From positions 117,164,242 to 117,228,241 of the forward strand of contig BSWB01000006.1 in the NCBI GenBank assembly GCA_033239125.1: DNA of 64,000 nucleotides. The letters are read 5' to 3'. This document shows positions 20,700 to 32,912 of this stretch, one piece after another. The stretch is from Fagopyrum homotropicum. Taxonomy: Eukaryota; Streptophyta; Magnoliopsida; Caryophyllales; Polygonaceae. A program made the position numbers and the translations under genes. Positions within the stretch are counted from its first letter, which is position 1; every line of letters begins with the position of its first letter. Below the pieces are notes generated by a model. The model had not been told where the DNA came from, did no database searches, and saw nothing but the letters and a program-made list of their open reading frames with translations.

Positions 20700-20880
20700 A
20701 AGATAACATTAAACATGTAACATGTTTTAAAATTGTTACCTATCTAGTTTCTTGTAACATTTTATAAACGAAGTAATAAAATGTTACGTTTTTATGTACA
20801 ATGGTAACACTTTTACAAATTTTGTAACTCTTTTTTAATAGTAACAAAAAACGGAGTCAAATGTAACACAATTTTAGCCA
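20700..20880. repeat. Left subterminal repeat array of the CACTA element
   Basis: At least eight TGTAAC or GTTAC-type units occur in both orientations, for example CATGTAACATG and AATGTTACGT. They mirror the array at the right end. In En/Spm such arrays bind the TnpA protein. Confidence 0.75.
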
Positions 20881-21993
20881 AAAATTTGGGGGGAAATTTT
20901 TTGGACCCCTGCGCCAAGGGAATTAAAAGCATGCTAATTTTTCCCCCTTTTGAACTGCAACTCTTTCTTCTCTATATGTATGTACGCAACTCTTTCTTCT
21001 CAGAAAACAACTCACCTTCATCGACCAAAAATCTGAAGACAACTCAAGCTTCATCGCACAAGGTACTATTTATGTGTTTCCTTCATCCTCTTTGACCCTT
21101 ATCTTAGCCCTAATATGTATGTATCAGGTTTATTTGGTGAGTTTATAGTTTATTGCATAATTTAGGGTTTAGGCAAAACCAATCTCAAACCTGATTCCTC
21201 TTGCGCTCAGTTTTAGAAGGATTAGTATACAAATAGGACTGATTTTGACAGTGTTTCAATTGAAGGGCTCAAGTTCCTAGTCCTAATCATTCTCAATTGT
21301 TATTTTGTCAAGTATTTGGGTTTTGCAATCATAGTATTCTTCATCATATTGTGAGTGCTTGTTGTTAACATTACTAATGACACATCTAATCTTGGATTCA
21401 AATTGTTTTTTTTTGTAATGTTATGTTGTCATGATATGTATGGATTTTTATATGGTCCTAAGGAGACAGATAAATGGTATGCTTATTTAAAGCCCTAAGC
21501 TTCTTTGAATGAAAACCAATCTTATTGTTGATGAATGCTTGAATTTACACAACCACATAATTATAGGTCTTCATATCATGATTAAAACGGATTAATGGTT
21601 CAGTTTTGTAATTGTTATTTGGTTAACTTGTCTAATAGAGATTAGCTAGTCCCACCAATTCAGTGTCTTTAGTTATACTAGGATACAACTTTTTTTTGCT
21701 GATTTTACCATCGGTTTTTGGTGGGTTACTGAATGTGATTGAAGACTTGTGTTATAGTTAAGAGAGGTAATTTCATAGCTAAGTTTTAATAAGTTTATGC
21801 ATATTTCTTATTGGTTCATGTTTAGTTTTTATATTTTACTCTAGTACATGACTTGATTTGTGTGTGTTTTTCTTTTCCTTTGTGAATGGATTCATAATTA
21901 CTTTTATAATCAATTTCTTATTGCTGAAACATGCAATACTGAAATTTAGTCATGCAATTTGAGGGTATTTTGTGTAGCTACTCTAATTCTGAA

Positions 21994-24900
21994 CATGGAT
22001 GGAGGAAATATAAATTGGTGGATGCTTCATCGATGGACTGATGAATATGAGAAGGGATTAGATAGCTATTTAGAAAAAGCCTTTGAAACTGAAGCTCAAG
22101 GAAATGAAATTCGTTGTCTTTGCAAAAGTTGTTGCTATCGTTATTGGTTTGAAGAAAACATTGTGAATGATCATGTGATTTCCAAGGGTTTTGTACCTAC
22201 ATCAGAACCGGAATCATAACCAAGAGTGGATGATCAACCAATTGAGCATGGTGTTGGATTATATTTTGATGATGACATGGATGGCTTATTGCAAGGTACA
22301 TTTGGAGATGGTCCTAATGAAGAGACAACAAGTTTTTATAAGTTAGTAGAAGAAGGTCAACAGGAATTGTATCCAGGGTGCAAAAACTTCTCAAAACTTT
22401 CCTTCACTATAAGGCTTTTTATTTTCAAGTGTGATCACAAGCTAAGCAATGTGGCATTTTCTAGCTTGTTAGAGCTTCTAAAGGCTTTACAACCTGATGC
22501 TAATCTACCGTCGTCATTTAATGAAGCTAAATACTTTAAAGGCATTAGGACTTAATTATATCAAGATAGATGCGTGTCCAAATGATTGTATGTTGTATTG
22601 GGAGGAGCATGCAGAAGCAACAAGTTGTCATGCATGTAAATCGTCGAGATGGAAGTCAAGTGATAAGGATGAGACGAAAAAAAAATCTCGTCAAATTCCT
22701 GCAAAGGTGTTACGGTATTTCCCCATGAAGAAGAGATTGCAAAGACTGTACATGTGTCCAAAGACTGCTCGTCATATGACATGGCACGAAAATGGACGTA
22801 TTAAGGATGGGTTACTAAGGCATCCCGCTGATGGAAAAGCTTGGAAGGACTTTGATTTATCCTTTCCTGACTTCTCGAAAGAACCTAGAAACGTGAGGCT
22901 GGCATTGGCAACTGATGGGTTTAATCCTTTCAACAACATGAGCATTGTTCATAGCACATGGCCAGTTATGTTGATTAACTATAACTTGCCACCATGGATG
23001 TGCATGAACCTATAATTCATTATGTTAACTCTTCTAATACCGGGTCCTTTGTCTCTCGGAAATAACATTGATATATTCTTGCAACCAGTGATCAAGGACT
23101 TGAATGAGTTGTATGAGTTTGGGGTTCAAACCTATGATTCTGCTAGTAACCAAATGTTCAATATGCATGTTGCCTTGTTGTTTACAATTAGTGACTTTCT
23201 AGGTTTAGCAATGTTGTCAGGGTTTAGCACCAAAGGAAAGCTAGCATGTCCGGGCTGTCATTATGAAACTTGCTCTCTATATCTGAGACGTAGTAAAAAG
23301 ATGTGTTACATGGGCCATCAAAGATTTGTGGATCGGTACCATCCATATAAAAGATACAGAAGAAACTCTATTTGGGATCATAGGGATGTAGCTGCACCAG
23401 TTGACAGGGCATGATAAATTTGAATTGCTGGCTAACTATCAAAATGAATTCGGAAAGAGTCGCCTTGGGAAAAAAAAGAAAGATCAGGAAGATAATTGAT
23501 AGCATGAATTATAGTCTATATTTTGGGGCCTGTTTAGACGTTTCATCTTCAATAATCTGCATGTTTGAATGTATATTATGTGAATATATTGTTGTTTCAT
23601 CTACCTTTGCGGGAATCGAGGTCTACACCAAGTTTCGTTATAATCGTAGGTAAAATGGCACATTTTGGACTAAAAATGGAGCAAAGGAGCTACATTCTGG
23701 AGCTTAAAAAGGAATTCAGGAAGCAAAGAATTAACAAAGAAGATTTACTTTGGACCAGATTTGAGAGATTTCACTTTCAGCTGAGAGTCACCTCGGTCAG
23801 CTACAGTTCACCTCGACCGAGGTGATCTTGAGGAGCGCCCCGACCGAGGCGAATACCCTGACGCGGCGAGATCGTTTATTCTTGGCTGAGATCTTTTATT
23901 TTTGGAAGGAAAGATCTTATATTTTTAGGCTGGATTTCTGGAAGGAAGATCATATATTTTGGAGATCTATTTTAGAGATATGGATATATTTTTATTAGGA
24001 AAATATCTTTTCAAGATATTTTATCTTTGAAAGATAGTTTTCCTATAAAAAGAGCTTGATTTTCCACAATTCAGCATCGGCGCATCACCGAAAATCCCGC
24101 TATCATTATAGTGGTTGAAGGAAGATTGAAGATCAATCTAGGAAGGATTGATAGCTTGTTATAGCTTTTGTGAAGGGTTTTGTAAGACTTTCTTAGATTC
24201 CCTTCTTGTTGATTTGTCTTGTTGGATTTGTGATCCAAGGAACGCTTATTTGTTTGGTATTTGATTCAGTTATTGAAGCCTTGTTCTTAAGGTTTTTGTG
24301 TTCAAATATTCATTCTCTTCCCATATATTTGATTATTGCTTTCATGATGATTAGTGGCTAATTTCCTTGTGCGATTCTAGGGTGATTGGCTGAAGGTTGT
24401 GGAAAAAACAATGATAGAATAATCTTAAATCCCAGTAGGACCCTGAAAGCTCGAGTCTTTATCCTTAACCCTAGAACATCTCGCTCAGCCGATGAACATC
24501 TCGGTCGGGGTGGAATTCATTTGACCGGTTCAATGCAAGCTTAGGATGAGACTTACCCGGTAATTCCTTTGTTTGTTTACCCATGATCATAAGTGTAGGT
24601 AATAAAGGTTTATCCTTTATTGGGGTTTGAGTGTGCCTTCATCCCATCTTGTGAATTAGCCTGAGACTTATCCGGTAAAGGTTGATTCTATTCCCTTAGT
24701 TGGTGTGTCGGTTTGAGATTATAATTTCTTTCCTTAGTGCCTTGAGACTTACCCGGTGATAGGTTCTTTGGGTTGGGATTAGTGAGTAGTGAGACTTACC
24801 CGTTGATCTATTCCACTTTAGAAATACCTTCCCTTTGCAAAAAGTCAGCTTAGTCCGCTTATCTTTAGATCTTGAGTTGGAACCACAACTGGATGTTTTA

Positions 24901-27062
24901 ATCCCTAGAATTGCATATTCCTTTAATTGACTTTTTATCATCTTTGATTGTTTTAATTGCTTTTGTGGTTAGTTGCAATATTGACTACCTATATTAGCTT
25001 TGTTTCACCTAAGTCCCTGAGATCGACACCCCGGAATTCTTGCTTTTACTACGATTGACCCGTACACTGCGGGTTCACATCCTTGTTTTAGGCATACATC
25101 TAGGGTTATAAATTTAAAGCTTGCACACACCATTTGGAGCGAACAATAATCCATGGCGAAAAAGGTCTATATTTTTCGATCTCCCATATTGGAAGTTTAT
25201 TTCATCTCCGCATTCTCTTGATGTGATGCACATAGAGAAAAACATATTTGATAATATTATTGGAACATTGCTAGACATTCCTGGAAAGTCTAAGGATCAT
25301 ATGAATGCAGGATGGGATTTAGCCGAGCTTAATATAATACCCGAGCTCCATCCAAAGATATCTGTTGATGGTAAAAAACTTGAAATGGCAAAGTCTATAT
25401 TTTGGATGACAAAGGAAGAGAAGAGCACATTCTATCGTGTTATTAAGAGTGCGAAGTTGCCACAAGGATATGGTTCCAACATTGCAAGATGTGTACATGT
25501 TAATGATCGGAAGATTGTTGGTTACAAAAGTCATGATGCTCACTTTATAATGCAATACTTACTTCCGGTTGTTGTCAGAAAAACATTGCACAAGGATGTA
25601 GCAATCCCACTGATGAGATTAAGTGCTTTTTTCAAGGGAATATGCAGTAAAGAGGTAGATCCCCAAGACCTTGCTCATCTACATATTGAGATTAGTGAGA
25701 CCCTTTGTCAGTTCGAAAAGATATTTCCACCAACATTTTTTGATATCATGGTTCACCTACCTATTCACCTAGTAGAAGAGGTGACGTATGGGACCTGTTT
25801 CGGAAAGCTAGATGTATCCAATTAAAAGTTATCTTCGAATATTGAAGTCATATATTCGGAATAAGAGTCGTCCCGAGGGTTCAATGGCTGAATGATACAT
25901 AGGTGAAGAATGTATCACATTTTGTGCTAGATATTTGGGTGTTGATCTCAAAGCGAGATCTGCTAGTTTTGAAACTTGTTCTCCTCGGAATTCTGAGCTT
26001 GTTGAGAAGTCTTCAATGTTTCCAACTATGGGTCATGCTATACCAGGAAAGGGGAGAAAAAAGAAGAACAAAAAGGAGCATGAGATATATAAAATTGAAC
26101 ACGCCATCTTAGCTCAAGCTCATCGTTATTTCGTATTCAATTGTCAAAATGAAGATGTTGAAAAATATATCAGGTAAATAGTTTTTTATACTAGGTTGTT
26201 TTAAAATTTAAAATCTTAATTCTTAAAAAAGTATAGACTTTGCAACTCATTAAATTTATTTGAGTGTAGTGAGCACAAGACCTTTGTTAGTGGTCGAGAG
26301 AAAAGAAAATGGAAAGGTGCTCAAAGTCATGGTAGAGATTTTACCGATTAGTTTAAGGAGAAAGTTGAATGGAAGCTTCAACAGAGAGAGTATATTCTGG
26401 ATCATATGAAATGGTTATCTACAGGGCCATCTCTTGTTGCTAGAAGATTCACAAGTTATTTTGTAAATGGTTTTCGGTTTCACACTATAAAACGTTATGC
26501 AAATTGTGTTACTGAAAATAGTGGAGTCACTCTAACAGCTTTGACTGAAAGTTTTGCTAGTAGCAATGACCATCGTCCTATCATCGGAGATGTAAGTTAT
26601 TATGGTTCAATACAAGAAATAATAGAGATACACTACCATGATAAGTGTAAAGTTGTTTTGTTTAAATGCTTGTGGTTTCATTCTGAAGAAGATGATTATG
26701 GGCTTACTAGAGTTAATTGCAACAAGCTTGTTAGTGAAGAAGATCCATTTATCTTATCAACTCAAGCACATCAAGTGTTCTACGTGGATGACCCTTCTAG
26801 TGCGGGATGACGCTATGCAATTCGAATTCAGCCAAAGGATAATTGTGTTGATAATGGTATCATCAATGATGAAGCAAAAGAATTGTCTTAGAGAAAAGCC
26901 AACTCCTTCACTTATGATAAGATCACTACCATTGGTGTGGAAGATGAAATAATTTGTGTTTGAGAGGATGTTCCTGCAACAGTGATTGATTTGGATGAGC
27001 ACATCGTAGATGAAGAAGGTTTTATAGAGGATTTTGGAATTGAAAATGAAAGAGAAGATTGA
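21994..27062 (+). pseudogene. CACTA TPase (TnpD-like, Transposase_21) gene, broken
   Basis: From the N-terminus I see a transposase-associated domain with a Cys pattern (RCLCKSCCYRYW), then the Transposase_21 core (ACPNDCMLYW, RQIPAKVLRYFPMKKRLQRLY, TDGFNPFNN, CPGCHYE). After the nested LTR come FDLPYWKFISSPHSLDVMHI with EKNIFDNIIGTLL, and DUF4218-like (FFDIMVHLPIHLVEEV) and DUF4216-like (DVSYYGSIQEIIEIHY) regions. These domains catalyse excision and insertion of CACTA elements in the nucleus. The gene is broken by in-frame TAA codons at 22217 and 23013, frameshifts near 22530 and 23405, the 1.65-kb LTR insertion after 23491, and later shifts near 25800 and 26345. Exact introns could not be fixed. 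Confidence 0.85.
23497..25145 (+). mobile_element. Solo LTR (1,649 bp) inserted in the CACTA TPase gene
   Basis: It begins TGATAGCATGAATT and ends GGAGCGAACA, flanked by perfect ATAAT duplications (23492-23496 and 25146-25150). With no internal region between two LTRs, it is a solo LTR left by recombination. It shares with the Athila/Tat-like LTR at 8868-10707 the block CCCGTACACTGCGGGTTC, the nearby ATAAATTTAAAGC, and four copies of GAGACTTAYCCGGT-type motifs (24547, 24663, 24743, 24790). It also has CCTCGACCGAGG-type near-palindromes (23791, 23811, 23840, 24503). Orientation is plus. Confidence 0.92.
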
Positions 27063-27193
27063 TGAATCATTTGTTATAGTTATAGATATCATATTTATGA
27101 TAGGTAATTTAGTTAGACGTGTGTATTTTTTAAAGGGGCGGTTTTATTTATGATACTAATATCTATATGTTTACTTCTTGATTATCTTGACAG

Positions 27194-30100
27194 ATGGGGA
27201 AAAGAAACGCATCAAACAGTCAGCGGCCTGAAGGTTTAACACAATATGAAAAGTTAAGGAATCAAAGACTTCAGTTCAATGCTACAAGAATGGAAGTTGC
27301 TGCTTTTAAAAGTCTAGCCAATAAAGTGTTGTTGTCAAGGAGCAATGAAAAACAACCTGTGGATGAGGACATGTCAGATGGAGAGAGTGACTATGAACCT
27401 AGTGATCATGATCAAGAAGAAGAAGAAGAAGAAGATCTGGTATACTTACTCTTTATAAACATACTCAATGTTATTATTATTATAAGATTTATTATACTAA
27501 TGATAATTCTTTGTACATATTGTAGTGAGTGAAAATAATCAAAGGAGAGATAAACAACAAGTAATACCTCAGAAGTTGTCCATGGTTCAGTTTGCCAAAA
27601 TAAGAGCTCAGAAAATGCGTCAATATCTGTTAATACAACAACAAACAATGAAACAAAACTCACAACAAAATGGGAATTTAAATGTACAACCTCCACTGAA
27701 GCAACATGCCGTGCCAAAGCTTCATCAACAATAACAAAAAAACAAAAAAATGGCAGTTGCAACTCCCTCAACGAAGAAATCTGAACAAGTGCAGTTTTTC
27801 CCTCCAGGACATTTGAGCATGTACAAGAGTATGCCACAAAAACAACTAAAACAACAACAGCAAAAAAGATCACTTGAAGACTGTGTTGATAATGAGCCAT
27901 GTGCTGATGAAACGGAGGGTCCACTTGAGGATGTTTTACCAACGAGACAAACGAGAAATTTTGATATGGATGAGGACATACTACAAGATGAGGACATACT
28001 GCTAGATGATGTTCATGCTATATGCACGGCCATAGACAGAAATGATGTGCCACAACATCAAACAACAACCAATGAAACAACCAACCTTGGAGGTAATCAC
28101 TCTAATATTATGGTTTGGATTTAAATAATCAATAAAAAATTTTCTGTTTTGTTTAGTACTCTATTTGATTGTTATACATATAGTACCAAAAATGAAGAAG
28201 CGTAGAGGGCCAACAACCATGTTCGAGGTGCATCGACGTAAACTGGATGAGCATGAGACAATTATCTTAAATGCAAGTGGTCAACCCATTGGACCTACTT
28301 CAGTTGTTGTGTCCAAGTTTAGTCGATTTTTGGGAACGGTAGCTAGATCTCCCCATCTAACTCCTCTTAATTATGTGAGCTGGAAATATGTGCCTACGAA
28401 AGAGAAGATATGGGATTATGTGATGGTATGTATGGTTTTTTTAACTACTTTTATTATCCTTTTCAGAGTTACCTAAATTCTTATTGATCATTACAATATA
28501 TATTCTTTATATAGGAGAGATATATTATTCCCGAAGAGGGGAAACAATATGTAATGGATACTATAAATGCCTTATGGCATGTTTACAAGTCGAGGTTGAA
28601 AGGAAAGTACTATGAAGCTTATGACACCGATGAAGAAAGATTGATGAATCGTCCTGGGAATATTCCGATAAATCAATTTGAACAGCTTTTAGAATATTGG
28701 AATTCTAATTTGGCCAAGGTATTCGATTATATTGTGTTTGAATTTTACCTTTGTAATTATTACCATATAACAAAAAGTGAATTTGTGATGAGTTATCTAG
28801 GAAATTAGTAGCAACAATAAAAGTAGTCGTGGACAACAAGCTGATGTACATACCATGGGTCCTTCCTCATATGCGTTACCACGTCATGATTTGGTTAGTA
28901 TATTTTACTAAACAAGTGCATACTTAAATATTATTATCATAAGTAGTTTGTGATCATATTTTTTTTGTTCATCTTTTCATCTTTTTCAGCAACAGAAGGA
29001 TCCAAATAAGCAACCTCCATCTCAAGCGAGAGTTTATAAAGAGTCTAGAAAAAGAATTACAGGACGCACATACAAAACTAACAATGAGAAGATGTTAGAA
29101 AACATTGTGAGTTTAAAAATTTTTTGTTTTAATTTGTAAGCTGTATGAAATAGACATTAATTAAATTTGAATGTTTTTATTTTTCTATTATTATCTCAAC
29201 AATAGGAAAAATTGGATGCAATGGAATCCCACCCTGATGAAAATGGAGAGGGTAGTATTCCTAAGGATCCTTACTATGAAGTGGTAGCAAAGGGGGATCG
29301 TAATGGTCACTTGCGTCTTTATGGAAGAGGTGTGACAAAATCTAAGCTTGAGGGCAAGGGGAAAGATAACGCACATAGGTACATATTTCCCACTGAATTC
29401 TTACAAAGCATCAAGGCAGATTTGATCCGGGAGGTTGCTCCAGACTTAGCAGCTGCTGTTGTATCTCAAATAGAAGCTGCAAATCCTGGAGTGCACTTGA
29501 AAATACCTGAATTTTTGGTTTCAAGAATGAATACTATTGCTAGTGCCAACTCTGGTCAATCTCATGGACAAAGTAATGAAACATTAAACAAGGTAAATAA
29601 TTTTTTTTTTCTCATTACTATTGTTGGTTGTATTTGACAAGTTTAGGGTAGTGTCAACTCTGGATTTAGCATTTACTGTTTTTGACAGGTTTAGTGATGA
29701 AAATACCTAGTATTTGATGAAACTCCTTTAGCTGGTTGTTTTTAGAGTTTATTTTCATAGTTTCGAGAATTCGAGCAGGATTGATTATGGTATTGGACAT
29801 GAGATGAATTTATCTGCCTGATTGTATTGCTTGGCGAGGTTAGGGTTGATTAAGGAAGAGGATTATCAGGTTGTAGTGACTAGGATTTTCTTCAAGTATT
29901 TGGAATAAATGAGAAAGCTGCAACTGACCTATTGTCTTGAGCATTCTTGTTCACATGGCGTTTGGGGTTGGATGATTACCATTCATATTTGTCTCACTTT
30001 GATGTTTGAGAAGGTTTGCACATGCATGTGTTTGTGAAAAAAAATAATGTCATAAACTGTAGATAAAATAATAATCTGAACTTACAACTTGAGCTTCAAT

Positions 30101-30238
30101 TTTCATTGATTCATACAACTATGTTGAATGAGCTTTTATGTTTTTTGTTTTGTAAAGTTGAACAATTTTTTCCTCGGATTATAATTGGAGTGTATATCAA
30201 TTTTGCAGGAAGGTGAAGAAGAGGAGTTCATTGAATGA
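27194..30238 (+). pseudogene. CACTA second gene, TnpA-like plant transposase (PF03004 type), eight exons, one stop
   Basis: Probable exons: 27194-27439, 27526-28092, 28184-28425, 28515-28718, 28801-28893, 28990-29106, 29206-29592 and 30209-30238, all with GT-AG introns. From exon 2 onward every junction keeps phase. The N-terminal part is acidic and Q-rich. The middle holds the conserved region with GPTTMFEVHRRK, PLNYVSWKYVPTKEKIWDYV and NALWHVYKSRLKGKYY. A late block has DPYYEVVAKGDRNGHLRLYGRG. TnpA-type proteins bind the subterminal repeats and assist TPase. Two defects are visible: the exon 1-2 junction does not keep frame, and exon 2 has a TAA at 27732-27734 in an A-rich stretch. Otherwise it is unusually well preserved. 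Confidence 0.82.
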
Positions 30239-30479
30239 AGCATGTTTATGTAGTAATATTCGATGAGATATTGGGGTGTTGAGTATATGCAGTTCTTGTT
30301 TTGTTGGTATTTTGATGTGGGTTCATGTGAATCCCGCTATTAGTGATCGAACTTGTTAGTTACGTTGTTAAACATACATATGAAGTTGCACACTCAACTC
30401 TTGATGTACTCTTTTTGTGTGTATATATATATATATACACACACACAATACGTTTATATATATGGACGTTTATTATAGC

Positions 30480-30800
30480 AATCCTATTGTAACAAAATAT
30501 AAGGTAATAGTAATACTTTGAATTAAGGTAACACATTTATTAAATGTAACAATAATTGTCATATGTAACAAAATTTATAAGAGGTAACATTATTTGTTAA
30601 ATGTAACAGTTACATCAAATGTAATAGTTGTGGTTTCAAATGTAACACTTTATTCAGTTGGTAAGAAAATATCACATTAGTGTAAAAAAATGTTACAACA
30701 GCTCAAATGCAATGACATCAAATGTACTGCTTAAAAAATGTTACATTTTAATGTAATGTAACATTTATTGATGATAATGTAATATTTTCTGGTGATACAA
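30480..30800. repeat. Right subterminal repeat array of the CACTA element
   Basis: More than a dozen TGTAAC, GTAACA or GTTACA units occur in both orientations, many inside AAATGTAAC. They mirror the left array and lie just after the TnpA-like gene. Confidence 0.8.
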
Positions 30801-30825
30801 TAACACGTGAAATGTAGTAGTGCTT

Positions 30826-32912
30826 ATATGAAACTAAGATCACAAAGAATGCGAGCATGCCTCGTGCTGCCCAAAATTTTGCAACATGAAGGTTTATATA
30901 TATGTTTGTAACAACGAAAATTTGAAGTAAATATTCCACTTAAAAGGATCTTAAATGCTTGTTTGGTATGAAATCCCGAGTCATCGGCAATGCAAAAAGG
31001 CATTGATTAAACAAATGAAACAAGCCATATTGGCCACCCCTGAAGAATTAAGGAAAACTTTCACCAAACAATAAAAAAGAACAGAATTACATGGTGATAC
31101 ATAACTAGATGTTGTGTAATACTTACTCTTTTGCATATTGCATTGGTTTTTCTATGAATCCACTTCAGAAAACATTATTTAGCATGCCTGTAGTTAGGTA
31201 TCTAAATTACATGGTGATAAATAATTCGGTACTGTTTGAATCATAATTTGTTTGTATCTGGATTTTGCTCATGTAATTATAGATGAATTGATCATCTTTG
31301 GCTCTAGATTTTTCTCATGTAGTTAAGTATTTTGATTTTAATTAAGTGATCATCTTCGTTGTATATGGATTTTGATTCAGAATTTGTTTGTCTATATCCC
31401 TCTTTCTATGTTGTTAGTAGACATACCCTCTGATGCATCATTTATGTATGAGTTTGACCCTGATGTATCTGACTCCCCTACGGATATTGATTCATACTAT
31501 GTCATAAGCAATCCAATCTCTTTTCATTTCATCAAATGTGTAAACTAGAATTATGTAAAGTAATTTCTTCATGTTTACATTATTTGTAGCTTTTTGTTGA
31601 CGGTTTGGAAGCAGATTTGTTTGACACTCCCTTTGAGCAATCTGATACGGTCATTCGTATGCAAGAGGTTGCTCGTAGACCCATTATTGTCAATGATAGA
31701 TTGAGACATGAGATCGAATCAGAATATGATCAATGTCGAGTCAGCCAACCAGGAGGTGTATGACCATGTCTCAGATTTGGCTTCCTCAAACATACAACTG
31801 TCTTTAAGACTGGAGGAGACCAATTTAAGTACGAGTGAGAATGCAAGAGGAGGTAAGATATTGATAATCCCACTACTTGCCGTCATTGTTTGGGTTCTTG
31901 TAAAAATTTTTTACAAGTTGGGCATGTAAATGTTTACTGAAATTTGTACTCTTTTGTATATGTAGTATGCCTTGAAACTATGGTATCAATTTTGTGCACT
32001 ACTGCATTTCGCATACCGAATAGGTTAATATATGTACTGAAATAGATGTGGTTAAACATATAATTAAGGTCATCTATTTAGCATATGTATTTTCAAGATT
32101 GTTGTTGATGTTCAACTAGATATAAAAACAACTAAAATTTACCAAAGATTCGCAAAAATTACAATTAACTTAGTTCAACAACATGGTAGTCTATTTAGCA
32201 TATCGGCCCTTCAAATACTATATAGACAATTAATCTTTTGTCAATCCATATTTGAGCTTCTATTGCATCACGTGCGTCTCGCATCCCATCTGGAAGTTTA
32301 TCTTCCTGTAACAAATGACAGTAATTAGACAACTATAACATCACCTACAAAGCTAAAAAAATAACATATGAAACAAAAAGGAATAAATAACTGGCCTTTA
32401 TTTTCTTCTCCCACCACACATGGTATGTAGTGATACGACGTTCCATTAGATCTCACCATAGTCCGGTGTCACTGAAAAAATAATGTACCAAGGTGAATAC
32501 CCTTTTTAAATTCTCATGACAACACATCGCATACTTAAACATGATGACTTATATTTTATGGATAATCTAACTTTAGTATGCATATTATAACTTACAGGTT
32601 CAATCGAGTAAACAGGTTCTTTCGGCATGAAAGTACGAAGTTATAACATTGATAAACATGAGCCGTTAGTTAATATATTATGGATTAAACATGTTATTTT
32701 TTTTAAAATAAATATTAGTTTATATATGAACTAATATGATATTCTAATAATAAATAAAATGTTTTTTTCGGGGAAAAAAAAATTATAGTTGTACAATTTT
32801 GGCTCTAACTTTTTTTATACTAATAGTTTAACGTTTTTGTTATTTATAATTTACGATATCAATTCATTTTTTACACTATTTTTAAATAATGTTTATGGAA
32901 CAAAAAAAATTA
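30826..32912. other. Right flank of the CACTA element with two unexplained coding-like islands
   Basis: Most of this stretch is AT-rich and non-coding. On the plus strand, 31590-31745 reads as a coding-like acidic segment (FVDGLEADLFDTPF) that passes in another frame into a short frame ending in a hydrophobic tail (IIPLLAVIVWVLVKIFY, 31708-31929). On the minus strand, about 32205-32480 looks like two short exons with GT-AG borders (ITTYHVWWEKK, then EDKLPDGMRDARDAIEAQIW). I do not recognize either one. They may be captured gene fragments or remnants of a DNA transposon. Confidence 0.3.

Larger units (their letters stand above)
20680..30822 (+). mobile_element. Complete CACTA (En/Spm) DNA transposon, 10.1 kb, with a nested solo LTR
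   Basis: The ends are CACTACTACATT (20680-20691) and its inverted copy AATGTAGTAGTG (30811-30822), flanked by the 3-bp duplication CTT (20677-20679 and 30823-30825). Both subterminal regions (about 20700-20880 and 30480-30800) are filled with TGTAAC/GTTACA units in both orientations, the usual binding arrays for TnpA. It carries a TPase-like gene (about 21994-27060) followed by a TnpA-like gene (27194-30238) on the same strand. Without the nested LTR it would be about 8.5 kb. The ends look usable, but the TPase gene is broken, so movement would need a helper. Confidence 0.93.

Noticed and set aside
30957..31080. Inverted GTTTGGT-type ends considered as a MITE beside the CACTA element
   Set aside because: The inverted match is only about nine bases and no target duplication could be paired.
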